From Geminocystis sp. M7585_C2015_104 (lineage in GTDB: Bacteria; Cyanobacteriota; Cyanobacteriia; Cyanobacteriales; Cyanobacteriaceae): a DNA stretch of 64,000 nucleotides. The notes below the pieces were generated by a model. It did no database searches, was not told the origin of the DNA, and worked only from the letters and a program-made list of their open reading frames with translations. The position numbers and the translations under genes were made by a program. The stretch's first letter is position 1; each line of letters starts with the position of its first letter. Shown here piece after piece: positions 44,995-55,481 of this stretch. The stretch spans positions 22,503 through 86,502 of the forward strand of contig DVEF01000079.1 of the NCBI GenBank assembly GCA_015295805.1, read 5' to 3'.

Positions 44995-46206
44995 TTAGAG
45001 GGTAAAATAAAAGATAGACCCTTCACCTGCCACAGAGTCACACCAGATAAACCCCCCATGGCTTTCGATAATTCTCTTCACGATGGATAATCCCAATCCA
45101 TAACCCTCCACCCTCTCTTTATCTCCCCGGAGGCGAGTTAGCGGCAAAAAAATTTCTTGTACTTTTTCTAACTCAAAACCACTACCATTGTCTTTGACGA
45201 AAAATGCCTCTGGAGGGGGACTTTTTTGGAGGGGATAAAGACGATAAAACGCTTCCGGTCTCCAATTATATGTTTTTCCAAATTCCAGATGAATTTCCTC
45301 TCTAAACGAACTATATTTCCAGGCATTAATCAGTATATTCTCTAGGGCTACCCTTAACAGAGGCTCATTGGCCATTGCCCCTAAACCTTTTTCTACTTTA
45401 ATCAATGCCTTTTTACCGGTTTTTCTACCTCTTAAATCTTGGATAATTTCTAACACCAAATCCGACAGGTTTACCGGCTGCTTTTCCAGTTCATTCATCG
45501 GGACATATAAAAATAATAGACTCTCGAGGAGCCTGTTCATTTGTAAGGCCTTATCGTGAATGGTGCTCACCCAATTTTTCACTTCCTCATCCAGGGGGTA
45601 AAAATTTAACAAGCAAACTGCCGCCCCAATAATAACCGAAAGATAGTTACGCAAATCATGGGAAAGACTGCGGTTGAAGATTTGTAAGTCCTGATTAAGC
45701 CGTCTTAACTCTTCGTTGTTTTTTTCCAGTTGCAACTCAGCCAATTGCCGCTTTTCGATTTCTTGTTTTAACATTTCTTCTTGTTTTTTTATGCGCAAAT
45801 GAGTAGCTATCCTTGCTAAAACTTCTTCTTCCTGGAAGGGTTTGGTTACGTAATCCACACCGCCAACTTTAAAGGCCCTTATCTTTTCTGAGATGTCATC
45901 TAAGGCACTTACAAAAATGATGGGTATGTCGGCTAATTCGGGATTAGATTTGATTTTCTCAGCTACCTGATAGCCATCCATATTAGGCATTTTTATATCC
46001 AGCAAAATCAAGTCAGGCTTAAAATTGTTTAAACTTTTTAAGGCCAATTCCCCACTCCTACAGGCCCTGATATCATAGTTATTTTTACTGAGCATTTCCA
46101 GCAAAACAGTAAGGTTTTCAGCTACGTCATCTACCACTAAAATGGTTTCCCTTTTTTCCTCCCAAACATTGTACTCCGCACACATCTTTTTGTCTTTTGC
46201 CTCCAC
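44995..46206 (-). CDS. hybrid response regulator-histidine kinase
   Basis: At 403 residues it has an N-terminal receiver (ETILVVDDVAEN, phospho-Asp70 in LILLDIKMPNMDG, TKPFQ), a coiled-coil linker (about 138-172), HisKA with His183 in RSLSHDLRNYLSVI, and HATPase with N box LENILINAWKYS, G1 VKDNGSGFE and G2 GYGLGLSIVKRI. All catalytic elements are present and no membrane segment is seen, so it is a soluble kinase governed by an upstream phosphorelay. The start is GTG at 46206; ATG 46185 is an alternative. Confidence 0.9.
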   Translation of the reverse strand: MEAKDKKMCAEYNVWEEKRETILVVDDVAENLTVLLEMLSKNNYDIRACRSGELALKSLNNFKPDLILLDIKMPNMDGYQVAEKIKSNPELADIPIIFVSALDDISEKIRAFKVGGVDYVTKPFQEEEVLARIATHLRIKKQEEMLKQEIEKRQLAELQLEKNNEELRRLNQDLQIFNRSLSHDLRNYLSVIIGAAVCLLNFYPLDEEVKNWVSTIHDKALQMNRLLESLLFLYVPMNELEKQPVNLSDLVLEIIQDLRGRKTGKKALIKVEKGLGAMANEPLLRVALENILINAWKYSSFREEIHLEFGKTYNWRPEAFYRLYPLQKSPPPEAFFVKDNGSGFELEKVQEIFLPLTRLRGDKERVEGYGLGLSIVKRIIESHGGFIWCDSVAGEGSIFYFTL

Positions 46207-46377
46207 CGTGAAATAATATGTGTCATCCCCACCCCTCTATAAAGGCTGGCATCTATCTTAAATATTACACCCAACAGGACGCGGGTCAGAATTGGAATTT
46301 TCCCGAGGGGGTTTGACTAGATATGGGAATAAATACCTTACAATTAAGCAGAGAAGCTATAGTGGAAGGATAGTAGT

Positions 46378-47367
46378 ATGATGCGCATTTTGGCTATTGT
46401 ACCCGGTGGGATTAGGGATCAAATTCTTTTTTTTCCAACCCTCGAATCCCTAAAGAAAAAATATCCAAAGGCTACTATAGACGTGATTGTAGAACCCAGA
46501 AGCAAAAACAGCTACACTATCTGTCCATATGTCCAAGACGTGTTAGTATTCGACTTTCAAGATCAAAATGGCCTAGCTGACTATCTTAACCTACTGGGGA
46601 TGATCAAGGACAGGGAATATGAATTAGCCATCACCCTAGAGGATGACTGGATTATCAGCTTTTTACTGTGGCTGGATGGCATACCCACTCGCATCGGCTA
46701 TAAGAGTAATACCTCCTGGTTTCTCAATTGTACTGTGCCCAAAAAAACAGAACAATATCTGCCCTACATGTATCATGAGTTGTTAAAACCGCTTCATATC
46801 AATACCCCTTGTCCACCCTTGAGTATCCACATCCCCCAAGATGAAATAAATTGGGCCACAGCTGAAAAAAGCCGCCTTAACCTCCAGGATAATGACTATA
46901 TTCTCATCCACGGGGGCGCCAGTGTAGTAACCACCTCCCAGGGAATTAATAAAATCTACCCCGTGCCCAAATGGCAGCGTATTATTGATGAAATACAGAG
47001 AATACAAGAAATGCCAATAGTGTTGCTTTGTGGCCCAGATGATGTAGACTGGACTAAAGAGTTAATAACCCTCTGCCCACAGGTAAAAGTAGTGGCGCCT
47101 CCCTCCATGGGCAAACTAGCGGCTATAATAGGTGGGGCAAGGCTAATGGTGTGCACTGATAGCGCGCCCATGCAACTGGCTATAGCCCAGAAGGTGCCTA
47201 CCATAGGCTTGTTTGGCCCCACCCAAGCCTCCCAACTAATACCCCCAGAATGTGACTATGCCGTGGGGATACAGTCTTTTAGCCGGGACATAACTGATAT
47301 TGTACCAGATCAAATCCTGGAGAAAGTCCGACAGTTTTTGGCACACCAGGAGGCAGTTAAGGGATAA
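46378..47367 (+). CDS. glycosyltransferase family 9 protein
   Basis: This 329-residue GT-B enzyme resembles ADP-heptose:LPS heptosyltransferases. It starts MMRILAIVPGGIRDQILFFPTLESLK in two pieces, has NDYILIHGGASV in the middle, and the donor-binding block IGGARLMVCTDSAPMQLAIA and PTIGLFGPTQ near the C-terminus. Cyanobacteria lack typical heptose core, so the sugar and acceptor are uncertain. The 3' end overlaps the convergent oxidoreductase gene by 11 bases. Confidence 0.85.
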   Translation: MMRILAIVPGGIRDQILFFPTLESLKKKYPKATIDVIVEPRSKNSYTICPYVQDVLVFDFQDQNGLADYLNLLGMIKDREYELAITLEDDWIISFLLWLDGIPTRIGYKSNTSWFLNCTVPKKTEQYLPYMYHELLKPLHINTPCPPLSIHIPQDEINWATAEKSRLNLQDNDYILIHGGASVVTTSQGINKIYPVPKWQRIIDEIQRIQEMPIVLLCGPDDVDWTKELITLCPQVKVVAPPSMGKLAAIIGGARLMVCTDSAPMQLAIAQKVPTIGLFGPTQASQLIPPECDYAVGIQSFSRDITDIVPDQILEKVRQFLAHQEAVKG

Positions 47368-48370
47368 CTAAGGCAATTTTACCAGTTACAGAACCTCCCT
47401 CAATCATCTGATGGGCAAGGGCAACTTTCTCCAGAGGGAAGGTGTGTGACAGGTGTATACTTAGTTTCCCCTCATCAAACCAACGGGCACACTGTTCTAG
47501 TATGCTACACTGATGTTTCAGAGCTGAGGGCAAACTCATCAATGCCGGTGTCAGCATTAACTCCAGACTGATACGCAGATTGCGGTTGCGGGCTATTTTC
47601 AAGCTGCCTAGGCTAAAGTCTGGTTCTAAAATAGTTACCAAGTCTCCATATACCCTCACCGCCTCACAGGTGTCAAAGAAGGTTTTGCCTCCCACTGTAT
47701 CAAAAGCCACATCCACTCCCTCCCCCCTTGTCCATTCCATTATGGCATTGATAAAATTCTGTTGACGGTATAAAATGGGGTGGTCGGCACCTAGTTTTCT
47801 CACCAGTCTTTCTTTGTCAGGATTGCTGACGGTGGTGGCTACAGAGGCACCTCTCAGCTTGGCTAGTTGAATTGCCACATGCCCCACTCCTCCCGCACCA
47901 GCGTGGATTAACACCTTTTGTTCCGATGTCAGCCCGACCCTATCATACAATGATTCCCAGGCGGTGATCAACACCAGAGGGGCTGCTGCCGCCTCTTCAA
48001 ATGATAGGGATTTTGGTTTGTGAGCCACGTAATCTTGCTCTACTACGGCATATTGTGCATAATTGCCAGTATTCGCCTTTCCTAATCCACCCTGACAGAA
48101 ATACACCTCGTCTCCCACCTTGAATTTTGTCACACTTTCTCCTACTGCTTCTACTATACCTGCCCCATCGCATCCCAATACTGCCGGTGTGGTTTCTTCT
48201 GGATAAAAAGTGCCCCGACGACGGATTTTGGTATCAATGGGGTTAACTCCTGCCGCCTTCAGACGCACTAGTATTTGGGTGGGGGATTCTATTTCTGGGC
48301 GTGGGATTTCCCGCAATTCTAACACGCCTACATCCCCTGGTTTAGTCATTACTACTGCCTGCATCTTCAT
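47357..48370 (-). CDS. zinc-independent MDR family alcohol/quinone oxidoreductase
   Basis: At 337 residues this medium-chain dehydrogenase/reductase has a GroES-like N-terminal domain (LKAAGVNPIDTKIRRRGTF; LGCDGAGIVEAVG) and a Rossmann domain with VLIHAGAGGVGHVAIQLAK, which binds NADP(H). The catalytic-zinc ligands of classical alcohol dehydrogenases and the four-Cys structural zinc loop are missing, so it is probably a quinone oxidoreductase or enoyl reductase type. Overlaps the GT9 gene tail to tail. Confidence 0.85.
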   Translation of the reverse strand: MKMQAVVMTKPGDVGVLELREIPRPEIESPTQILVRLKAAGVNPIDTKIRRRGTFYPEETTPAVLGCDGAGIVEAVGESVTKFKVGDEVYFCQGGLGKANTGNYAQYAVVEQDYVAHKPKSLSFEEAAAAPLVLITAWESLYDRVGLTSEQKVLIHAGAGGVGHVAIQLAKLRGASVATTVSNPDKERLVRKLGADHPILYRQQNFINAIMEWTRGEGVDVAFDTVGGKTFFDTCEAVRVYGDLVTILEPDFSLGSLKIARNRNLRISLELMLTPALMSLPSALKHQCSILEQCARWFDEGKLSIHLSHTFPLEKVALAHQMIEGGSVTGKIALVIP

Positions 48371-48592
48371 TTTTCCCTTCCTCCTTCCTGTTTTTCTCTT
48401 TCTTCCTTCCTTTCTTTCTTCCTTTATAGCTTATTTTTCCCTGTTATTTTCAAGTATAAAATTTCAAGCACAAGAAAAGAGTATCCTTTCCAAATTTCCC
48501 AGGGAAAGGCATACTCTTACTCCCTTTATTGTTTCTCAAGCCTCTCGTTAAATAGGGGCCAATTTAAACCGGAGAAAGTTATACGCTTTTTG

Positions 48593-49420
48593 TTATTTAT
48601 TCTCTAAAACCGGTGCTAATTTAATGTTTTTTGCCAAACCCAATAAAGCCAAAAATTTTATAGTCCACCAGGTAATATCAATTTCCCACCACTTTAATCC
48701 ATGACGGGCAGAATACTGGAAAGCATGATGATTATTATGCCAACCTTCTCCAAAGGCTAATAGGGCAACCCACCAACAATTGCGAGAATTGTCATTGGAT
48801 TCGTAGCTTTGATAGCCAAATTTGTGAGTTGCACTGTTGACAAACCAAGTAACGTGAAATACCCACACCAGACGGAAGAAAATCCCCCAGACAACTAGTG
48901 GCCATCCCCCCCACCAGTATAGTATTAAACCTAACACTACCTGGATGGGAATAAAGTACTTTTCACAGAAGACATAAAAGGGATCATTTTGAATATCCTT
49001 CGTATATTGGGGAATGAGTTTATTAGCAGGATTATCCACCAACATCCAACCTACATGACTCCACCAAAAACCTTTGTTAGAATCATGAGGATCTCCAGGG
49101 TGATCGGAATACTTGTGGTGGATTCTATGTAATCCTACCCAGGAAATAGGACCACTCTGACATGCCAGTGTACCACAAAACACTAAAAAATATTCTAGCC
49201 ATTTTGGCGTCTCAAAACTGCGGTGTGACACCAAACGGTGATATCCTAGAGTAATGCCTATACAACCCGTTAGCCAGTACAAAAATGCTGCTACGCCTAC
49301 TGCCTGCCAGCTAAAATTGCTTGGCAAAAACACTAGTAAAGCCACCAAGTGAATGCCACCCAGGTAGATGATAATATGCCATGCGGGTGCCAGTTTTTCT
49401 ACATTTGTTCCTACTGTCAT
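48593..49420 (-). CDS. desC: acyl-lipid delta-9 desaturase
   Basis: DesC introduces the first double bond into fatty acids on membrane lipids, using ferredoxin. At 275 residues it has the three histidine boxes HRLVSHR (61-67), HRIHHKYSDHPGD (98-110) and GEGWHNNHH near residue 225, placed between paired membrane helices. WVGLHRIHHKYSD and the HNNHHAF(Q)YSARHGLKWWE(I)D context fit the delta-9 class. Expression in cyanobacteria of this gene is often cold-affected, but nothing here shows it. Confidence 0.9.
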   Translation of the reverse strand: MTVGTNVEKLAPAWHIIIYLGGIHLVALLVFLPSNFSWQAVGVAAFLYWLTGCIGITLGYHRLVSHRSFETPKWLEYFLVFCGTLACQSGPISWVGLHRIHHKYSDHPGDPHDSNKGFWWSHVGWMLVDNPANKLIPQYTKDIQNDPFYVFCEKYFIPIQVVLGLILYWWGGWPLVVWGIFFRLVWVFHVTWFVNSATHKFGYQSYESNDNSRNCWWVALLAFGEGWHNNHHAFQYSARHGLKWWEIDITWWTIKFLALLGLAKNIKLAPVLENK

Positions 49421-49568
49421 TTCTTACTTAAGACCTTAAAACAACAACCAAAAATCAATTCTATCAGAGCAAGGGCTCTCGAATTCTAACAATTTGCTGG
49501 TATAATTGCCAGTATTTTCCTAATTCAATCCTCTTTTTCCCTCTTATTCTGGTATCTTCCGGCTTAAA

Positions 49569-50867
49569 ATGGAAAACGATTCTTTTCTGGCAATTCTTGA
49601 AACAAAACTAAACAAACCCCATTTAGACTCCCTAACCATCGTCGACGGGACAAAAGACCCACGGTGGAGAGATAATTGGGTTAATAAAGACTTAACAAAC
49701 TGTCTTCCCCGCCATTTGCTCATCCCTCACCATAAAGATATCCTATCACAGATAGTGGGAATGGCCCACCAACAAAAATGGCGGTTATTACCCCTTGGCA
49801 ATGGCACAAAACTAGACTGGGGGAAGCTACCAGAAAAGGCAGATATACTGGTAAGCACTTCCAGACTCGACCAAATAGTAGAATATGCACAGGAAGACTT
49901 AGTGATAACCGTACAGTCGGGGGTAAAATTAAAAGACTTACAACAGTTTTTAGTATCCTTTGGCCAATTTTTACCCGTTGACCCTTATAATCCCCAAGAG
50001 GCTACTATCGGTGGCATTGTGGCTACAGCTAATACCGGTAGCTGGCGACAACGTTATGGGGGGGTGAGAGATTTGGTGTTAGGAGTCTCTTTCATCCGCA
50101 GTGACGGCAAGGAAGCCAAAGCCGGTGGGAAGGTGGTAAAAAACGTTGCCGGTTATGACTTGATGAAACTATTTACAGGCTCCTATGGTAACCTGGGAAT
50201 TATAACTGAAGTGACTTTCCGTCTCTATCCCCTACCAGAAGCCTCTAAAACTCTATTTCTTGCCGGTGATGAGGAAGGTATCCGCCGTCTGCAAAAAACT
50301 GTCTTACTGTCGGGATTAACCCCCACTGCCGCAGATATAGTCTCCTCCTTTTTGGTTGACAGTTTAGACTTACCTAAAGGGTTAGGATTAGCCATACGTT
50401 TCCAAAGTATCCCTGAAAGTGTTAAACAACAGGCAGAAAGAGTTAAACAATGGGGGGAGGAAATCAACCTGTCTGTAACCAGTTTTGAGGGAGAGACGGA
50501 AACCCATCTCTGGCAACAGTTGCAGCAGAAAATTTATCTAGGAGTAGAAAGTCAAAGAATCTGCTGTAAAATCGGCATCCTTCCCAGTGAGATAGTTAAA
50601 TTTTTCTCCCAGTGGCAAGGGTATGGTTTAGTCAATATCAGTAGCGGTATAGGATACATCTCCCTGCCAGGAGAAACAACCACTAGCCAAATAAAACAAC
50701 TGCGACAATTCTGTCAAGACAACGGCGGGTTTCTAACTATCCTCTCCGCCAAGGCATCCTTTAAACAACAAATAGACTGTTGGGGATATGTGGGTAACAG
50801 TCTTCCCCTCCAGCAGAGACTAAAGTCGGAATTCGACGCCGCCGGTGTTTTTGTCAACAGACTCTAA
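49569..50867 (+). CDS. FAD-binding oxidase, glycolate dehydrogenase subunit GlcE-like
   Basis: At 432 residues it has a PCMH-type FAD-binding domain (LLPLGNGTKLDWG; TIGGIVATANTGS; GGVRDLVLGVSFI; GGKVVKNVAGYDLMKLFTGSYGNLGIITEV, in parts) and a shorter C-terminal substrate domain. The length and lack of an iron-sulfur domain match GlcE, a subunit of the glycolate dehydrogenase that oxidises photorespiratory glycolate. glcD and glcF are not adjacent. Another FAD-linked oxidase subunit is possible. Confidence 0.8.
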   Translation: MENDSFLAILETKLNKPHLDSLTIVDGTKDPRWRDNWVNKDLTNCLPRHLLIPHHKDILSQIVGMAHQQKWRLLPLGNGTKLDWGKLPEKADILVSTSRLDQIVEYAQEDLVITVQSGVKLKDLQQFLVSFGQFLPVDPYNPQEATIGGIVATANTGSWRQRYGGVRDLVLGVSFIRSDGKEAKAGGKVVKNVAGYDLMKLFTGSYGNLGIITEVTFRLYPLPEASKTLFLAGDEEGIRRLQKTVLLSGLTPTAADIVSSFLVDSLDLPKGLGLAIRFQSIPESVKQQAERVKQWGEEINLSVTSFEGETETHLWQQLQQKIYLGVESQRICCKIGILPSEIVKFFSQWQGYGLVNISSGIGYISLPGETTTSQIKQLRQFCQDNGGFLTILSAKASFKQQIDCWGYVGNSLPLQQRLKSEFDAAGVFVNRL

Positions 50868-51158
50868 TCTTCTCTATGTGAGTGACAGAGGGGTTTTTCA
50901 AGTAACTCAAATTTTCCTAACACGCATTGATTATAAGATATCACAATACCAGCTGTTTTTCCCCTTTTACTCCCCATTGATTAGCCTTTCCCTCTTCCGA
51001 TTTATTTTGGTTTCTCCTAGGATGGGTTGTTGGCGGCAGCGGCCATTACTACAAAAGTTACAAGGCATACACCTTGGTAGGGGATAACTCTATCTTGTAA
51101 ATCCAGTTATCATGGGGGAGTCTGTTTTATTTTTCAACAATTGGGTTAAGGAAACATT

Positions 51159-52355
51159 ATGGCCCTTAGTAGGAAAAATGCATTAACCCTAATCTTTTTG
51201 TTTGGGATTATAAGCCTCCTAGGCGACATTATCTACGAGGGAGCCAGAAGTGTCAATGGTCAGTATTTAAATACTCTTGGTGTCTCTGCATTTGTAGTGG
51301 GCTTTGTGATGGGGATGGGGGAATTTTTTGGTTACTTTATTAGGCTTTTTTCGGGTTATATCGCCGACAGAATTGGCTCCTATTGGTTTTTTGTTATTCT
51401 AGGTTATGGGCTATTAATGTCAGTACCTCTGTTATCTATATCTGATTTTTGGGCCATTGCGGCTCTTCTTATTATTCTGGAAAGAATAGGCAAAGGACTG
51501 AGAAGTCCGGCAAAGGATACACTGGTATCTCATGGTACTAAAAACATTGGCACTGGGCTAGGTTTTGGCATCTTAGAATTTGTAGACCAAATTGGTGCAG
51601 TTATAGGCCCACTGGTATTCACTTTTCTTTTCATCTCCCTTCAAACTCCTCAAAAGACCACTGCTGACTATCAAAGAGGCTATGGGTTATTCTGGATTCC
51701 CTTTTTAATGCTTATCCTGATTTTATTGTTTACCTTTTTCAGGTTTAAAAAGCTCGACAAACTACAGCGTTTGAAAGCCAATAATAGCTCTCCAAATATT
51801 CCAAAATATTTCTGGATATTCTTATCTTTCACCTTCATCAATACCCTTGGCTTTGTCAACTTTGCCCTCATAGGTTATCACCTGAGGTCCAACCAAATTT
51901 TGCCTGAAGGCTACATACCGTTTTTGTATTCGGTAGCCATGACAGTCGACGCAATTTTTGGAATAATACTTGGCAGGTTATATGACAGTTTAAAGCTACG
52001 AAATCGCCACATTTACATACTTCTAGCACTCCCCATTATAACAGCAATAACTGTGAGCCTGGGATTTTCAAAAACTGTTGTATTGACATTCCCAGCCATA
52101 TGCCTGTGGGGGGGCATAATGGGGGCTCATGAAACTGTAATGAAGGCCGTGGTTTCAGATATAACTTCCCTTTCAAACCGGGGCACTAGCTTTGGAATTT
52201 TTCATACAATCTATGGCTTTGCCACTTTTTTGGGTGGAGTTATAGCCGGCTTTCTCTATGACATTTCAGTGGAATTGATGGTGGGGATATTAATCCTCAT
52301 TGAGTTGTTGGCAATCCCCATGTTTTTTGCCTTGAAGAGTGCTTTAAAATTCTAG
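51159..52355 (+). CDS. major facilitator superfamily transporter
   Basis: At 398 residues it has about 12 hydrophobic helices and the MFS loop signatures (GYIADRIGSYWF between helices 2 and 3, GRLYDSLKLRNR between 8 and 9). ALLIILERIGKGLRSPAKDTLVSHGTK at helix 4 is a strong family pattern, seen in transporters near those for drugs or sugars. The substrate is unknown. It stands alone on the plus strand, 291 bases after the glcE-like gene. Confidence 0.85.
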   Translation: MALSRKNALTLIFLFGIISLLGDIIYEGARSVNGQYLNTLGVSAFVVGFVMGMGEFFGYFIRLFSGYIADRIGSYWFFVILGYGLLMSVPLLSISDFWAIAALLIILERIGKGLRSPAKDTLVSHGTKNIGTGLGFGILEFVDQIGAVIGPLVFTFLFISLQTPQKTTADYQRGYGLFWIPFLMLILILLFTFFRFKKLDKLQRLKANNSSPNIPKYFWIFLSFTFINTLGFVNFALIGYHLRSNQILPEGYIPFLYSVAMTVDAIFGIILGRLYDSLKLRNRHIYILLALPIITAITVSLGFSKTVVLTFPAICLWGGIMGAHETVMKAVVSDITSLSNRGTSFGIFHTIYGFATFLGGVIAGFLYDISVELMVGILILIELLAIPMFFALKSALKF

Positions 52356-52798
52356 GCATTTTATACGGCGATATTATGATGACAAACGACTCTATTCTCC
52401 CCAATATTTTGCTGTCAGTTTATTGGTGGCATTACCTTGAGCAAAAACAGTAATCCTACCCCGAGTAAAAATAAGAAAAACAGGAAATAGGAGACACTAA
52501 TAATTAGTTAGTGTTAAAGAGAGGAAAGTATCAACAATAGTGGCAATTTCCTACAGGTGGGGGGGAAGTTTATTTAGAAAGCCCGTAATATCCGCCACAA
52601 CCCCTCTTAGCCTTTTAATTCAGCCTGTAGCAATAGACTTTTTCGTCAGTCAATACATTTTCTCAACCCGTCTCTCCAGCAACTGCCTTATACCCCCTGG
52701 GGAGTTAATTAAAAATACTTGCAATTATTTCCACATTTGGCTAGGATTTAGTGATAAAAATAATCGATATTCCAGCGATAACAAGGGCGTAAGTTAAA
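52356..52798. other. intergenic region before the porin remnant
   Basis: Nothing convincing is seen. An 86-codon plus frame (52540-52797, GTG start) shows no coding-like features. It may hold remains of the promoter of the decayed porin gene. Confidence 0.35.
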
Positions 52799-54275
52799 AA
52801 ATTTTTTCAAAAAACTCGGCGGGAGTAGTGTTGGTGTTGGAGAGTTGTCCGGCTTTTGGCACGGAATTAAAGGGAAATCGAGTGCCACAGTTAGAAGAAG
52901 ACTCTTTTGAGCAGATTACCTCTGTTTCCCAGCTAAAAGATGTGTCTTCAACCCACTGGGCCTTTGAGGCGTTAAGAAATCCAGTGGAAAGATGCAGTTG
53001 TATAGCGGGGTATCCAAATGGCACCTTCAGAGGGAATCGAACCCCGAGTCGTTATGAGTTTGCCGCGGGCTTGAACTTTTGTATACAGGCCATAGAACGC
53101 CTAATGGCAAAAGGTGATAAACTTTTTCAAGAAGAAATTGAAAAATTAAATCGATTAACCAGTGAGTTTCCATCAGAATTAGGAGCAAGGGTAGATAAAC
53201 TAGAAGGACCTGTAGCCTTCCTGGAAAACAAACAGTTTTCCACCACCACGAAACTGCGGGGGAATGCCCCCTACAACAATGCCTCCAGTTTTCCGGGAGT
53301 GAAAAAAAGCAATACAGGAGTAGCTCAAGACAGAGCCGTTTTCTCCTATCGGGCGCCACTGAATTTTGATGCCAGTTTCATGGGCAAAGACTTGCTGCGG
53401 GTGCGAATACAGGGTTCAAACTCTCGCCCCCTTGACGCCAACAGTGATATGGTGCGTCTCAGTCATGACACCACCACTGGCTTTGACAACAACGTCAACA
53501 TAGATAACTTGTATTACCCCTTTCCCATTGGCGATAGCATCACCGCCTTTGTAGGTACTAACGCTATGAATATTGATAAAGTCTTCAATGTCAACAACCT
53601 CTATTTAGAAAGTGATGCCACTGGAACCCTTGTTAACCTTTTAAGAAGAAACCCCTTGTCCGCGGCTCGGAAGGAGCTGGTGGTGGCCTTAAAATCAAAC
53701 TGGGAGAACAATGGCATCTGAATAATATTTACGTATTACACAGGGCCTCAGAACCACCTCCCGTAGCACCGGGGCATAGTTGGAGTTTCTCCCCTCCAAG
53801 AATTTGCAACTGTCTACCGCCTATCTATATTCTTACGGGCCCACAGGGGATGTCAATCTCACCAGTGGCACTGGCAGCCCCATTGGCCGAAATCCCTTCG
53901 GCGGCAGTTGGCATCTGGCAGATAAGATTAATATAGCCGCCTGGGGTGGTTACGCCTTTGTGGACAATCCTATTCCCCGGGGTAGCAAACCCGCCCTGAC
54001 AGCCAGAGACGACACCGAGATGTGGACTTGGGCTGCCCTCCTCTCCTTCCTAGATGCGGGGAAAGAAGGTACTGTCCTATCCCTCGCCGGTGGCATGCCT
54101 CCCAAAGACTCTCGAGACCGCGATAATGCTCATGTAGTTGAACTGCAGTATAGCTACCCCATCAATTCCAATATCCTTCTAACCCCCGGTTTCTATGTGG
54201 TGGTAAACCCCCAACCATGACAGCCAAAACGATCCTGTTCGAGTAGAGGCGGTTAGGACTACCTTTAGATTCTAA
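52799..54275 (+). pseudogene. SLH-domain iron-uptake-type porin, decayed
   Basis: Pieces of a cyanobacterial outer-membrane porin (SLH plus carbohydrate-selective OprB-like domain) are in order. They are a signal-peptide-like stretch without ATG (KIFSKNSAGVVLVLESCPAFG, 52799-52861), the SLH domain (LKDVSSTHWAFEAL; CIAGYPNGTFRGNR), a shortened coiled coil (LGARVDKLEGPVAFLE), FSTTTKLRG and barrel strands up to the stop at 53721. The barrel resumes in another frame at 53780-54220, and the C-terminus after one more base shift (NDPVRVEAVRTTFRF, ending 54275). Two or more frame changes, a deletion in the coiled coil and loss of the start mean no functional porin. A terminator hairpin follows. Confidence 0.8.
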
Positions 54276-54692
54276 TCCCCCGCCCTTTCTTTTCCTCTAC
54301 CTTACCTTTTTTTTGGCGTCTCTCCTTTTCTGGGGCGCCATTTTTTATTTTATTCCCTTTCCTATTCACCTCGCCACATATAAGTTCTTGTTATACCGCA
54401 GCCTTTTTTCTTGAACCCAAGACCATTTTTAATTTCTTTTAAACCCCTTTTTAAACACACACACCCACCCCATTCTAATTATGTTTATATTATGTCATAA
54501 ACTCCCATATTATTCCCTTTTTATTTATCATTCTTTACAATCAAATTTATGAATAACTGTTAACGAGTGGAAAAACAGGGAAAAGTGGGACAATGGTGGG
54601 TGGTGTGTATACTGGAAACAGCCTTAAGGGAAAAACAGGCTAGTAAAAAGGGGGCGGGAAAACGAACCTACCTCAATTCCCAATCCCCAATT
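54276..54692. other. intergenic region after the porin remnant
   Basis: Apart from the terminator-like hairpin at 54314-54346, no gene or repeat is seen. The stretch is pyrimidine-rich at first, then AT-rich. Confidence 0.35.
54314..54346 (+). terminator. Rho-independent terminator of the former porin gene
   Basis: TGGCG (54314-54318) pairs with CGCCA (54336-54340) and is followed by six T. It sits about 40 bases after the ancestral porin stop. Confidence 0.55.
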
Positions 54693-55475
54693 TCATCGGG
54701 CGATCAAGACAAAGATAGCAACGGCTAAGACAAAATAGCCGAAAGCTTTTTGGAGGGATTTGGCCTGTATTTTTTTGGCAAGATTGGCACCAAAAACAAT
54801 ACCGCAACTGGCGGCAAGGGAAAAGGAAATCATAATTGTCCAGTTTAAAGCCACCTGACCCCAATAACCAAGAAAACCGCTAAAGGCGTTGGTGGCAATG
54901 ATGAGAAGAGAGGTGCCCACCGCCTCTTTCATGGGGATGCCGCCAATCAACACCAGCGAGGGAATAATTAAAAAACCACCACCAACCCCCACAAATCCAG
55001 TAAGAATCCCTACACCCAACCCCTGAAAAATCGTTAGGACAATTTTCTTCACCACAGTTGGCGGTTTTTCTGATAAGGGGGGGTTTTTGTCGGCATTGCC
55101 AGTTTTCTGGGAATTGCTTTTTTTAATCATAAAAAAACTAGCCAACGCCATAACAACACCAAAACACCCCATTTGAATGGTGTCGGTGATGAAGGGGAGT
55201 CGGCTAAGTTTTGCCCCCAAAAAAGCACCCACCATGGCGGGGGGGATAAAGGTCATCGCCACTGGCAGATTCACATTCCCCTGTTGCCAATGAGGTATCA
55301 ATCCCACCACACTGACGATGCCAACTATGAAAAGACTCATGGCTATTGCCTCCTTGGCTGTTACCCCCACTACATATTTAAGTATCGGCACAGCCAAAAT
55401 GGAGCCACCGCCACCTATTAACCCCAGACTTAAACCAACAAGAATGGCAAGGAGTAAGGCAAAAGTATAACGCAT
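54693..55475 (-). CDS. TauE/SafE family sulfite or sulfonate exporter
   Basis: This polytopic membrane protein (260 residues, about eight hydrophobic helices) belongs to the TSUP family. The duplicated motif GLIGGGGSILAVPILKYVVG (N half) and GFVGVGGGFLIIPSLVLIGG (C half) is the family signature. It is the last gene of a cluster with rhodanese and persulfide dioxygenase genes, so it probably exports sulfite or thiosulfate formed by them (inference from family and context). The gap to the rhodanese gene is only six bases. Confidence 0.88.
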   Translation of the reverse strand: MRYTFALLLAILVGLSLGLIGGGGSILAVPILKYVVGVTAKEAIAMSLFIVGIVSVVGLIPHWQQGNVNLPVAMTFIPPAMVGAFLGAKLSRLPFITDTIQMGCFGVVMALASFFMIKKSNSQKTGNADKNPPLSEKPPTVVKKIVLTIFQGLGVGILTGFVGVGGGFLIIPSLVLIGGIPMKEAVGTSLLIIATNAFSGFLGYWGQVALNWTIMISFSLAASCGIVFGANLAKKIQAKSLQKAFGYFVLAVAIFVLIAR

Positions 55476-55481
55476 GACAGT

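Noticed and set aside
52540..52797. 86-codon plus-strand frame before the porin remnant
   Set aside because: No homology recognised and unusual composition; probably chance.
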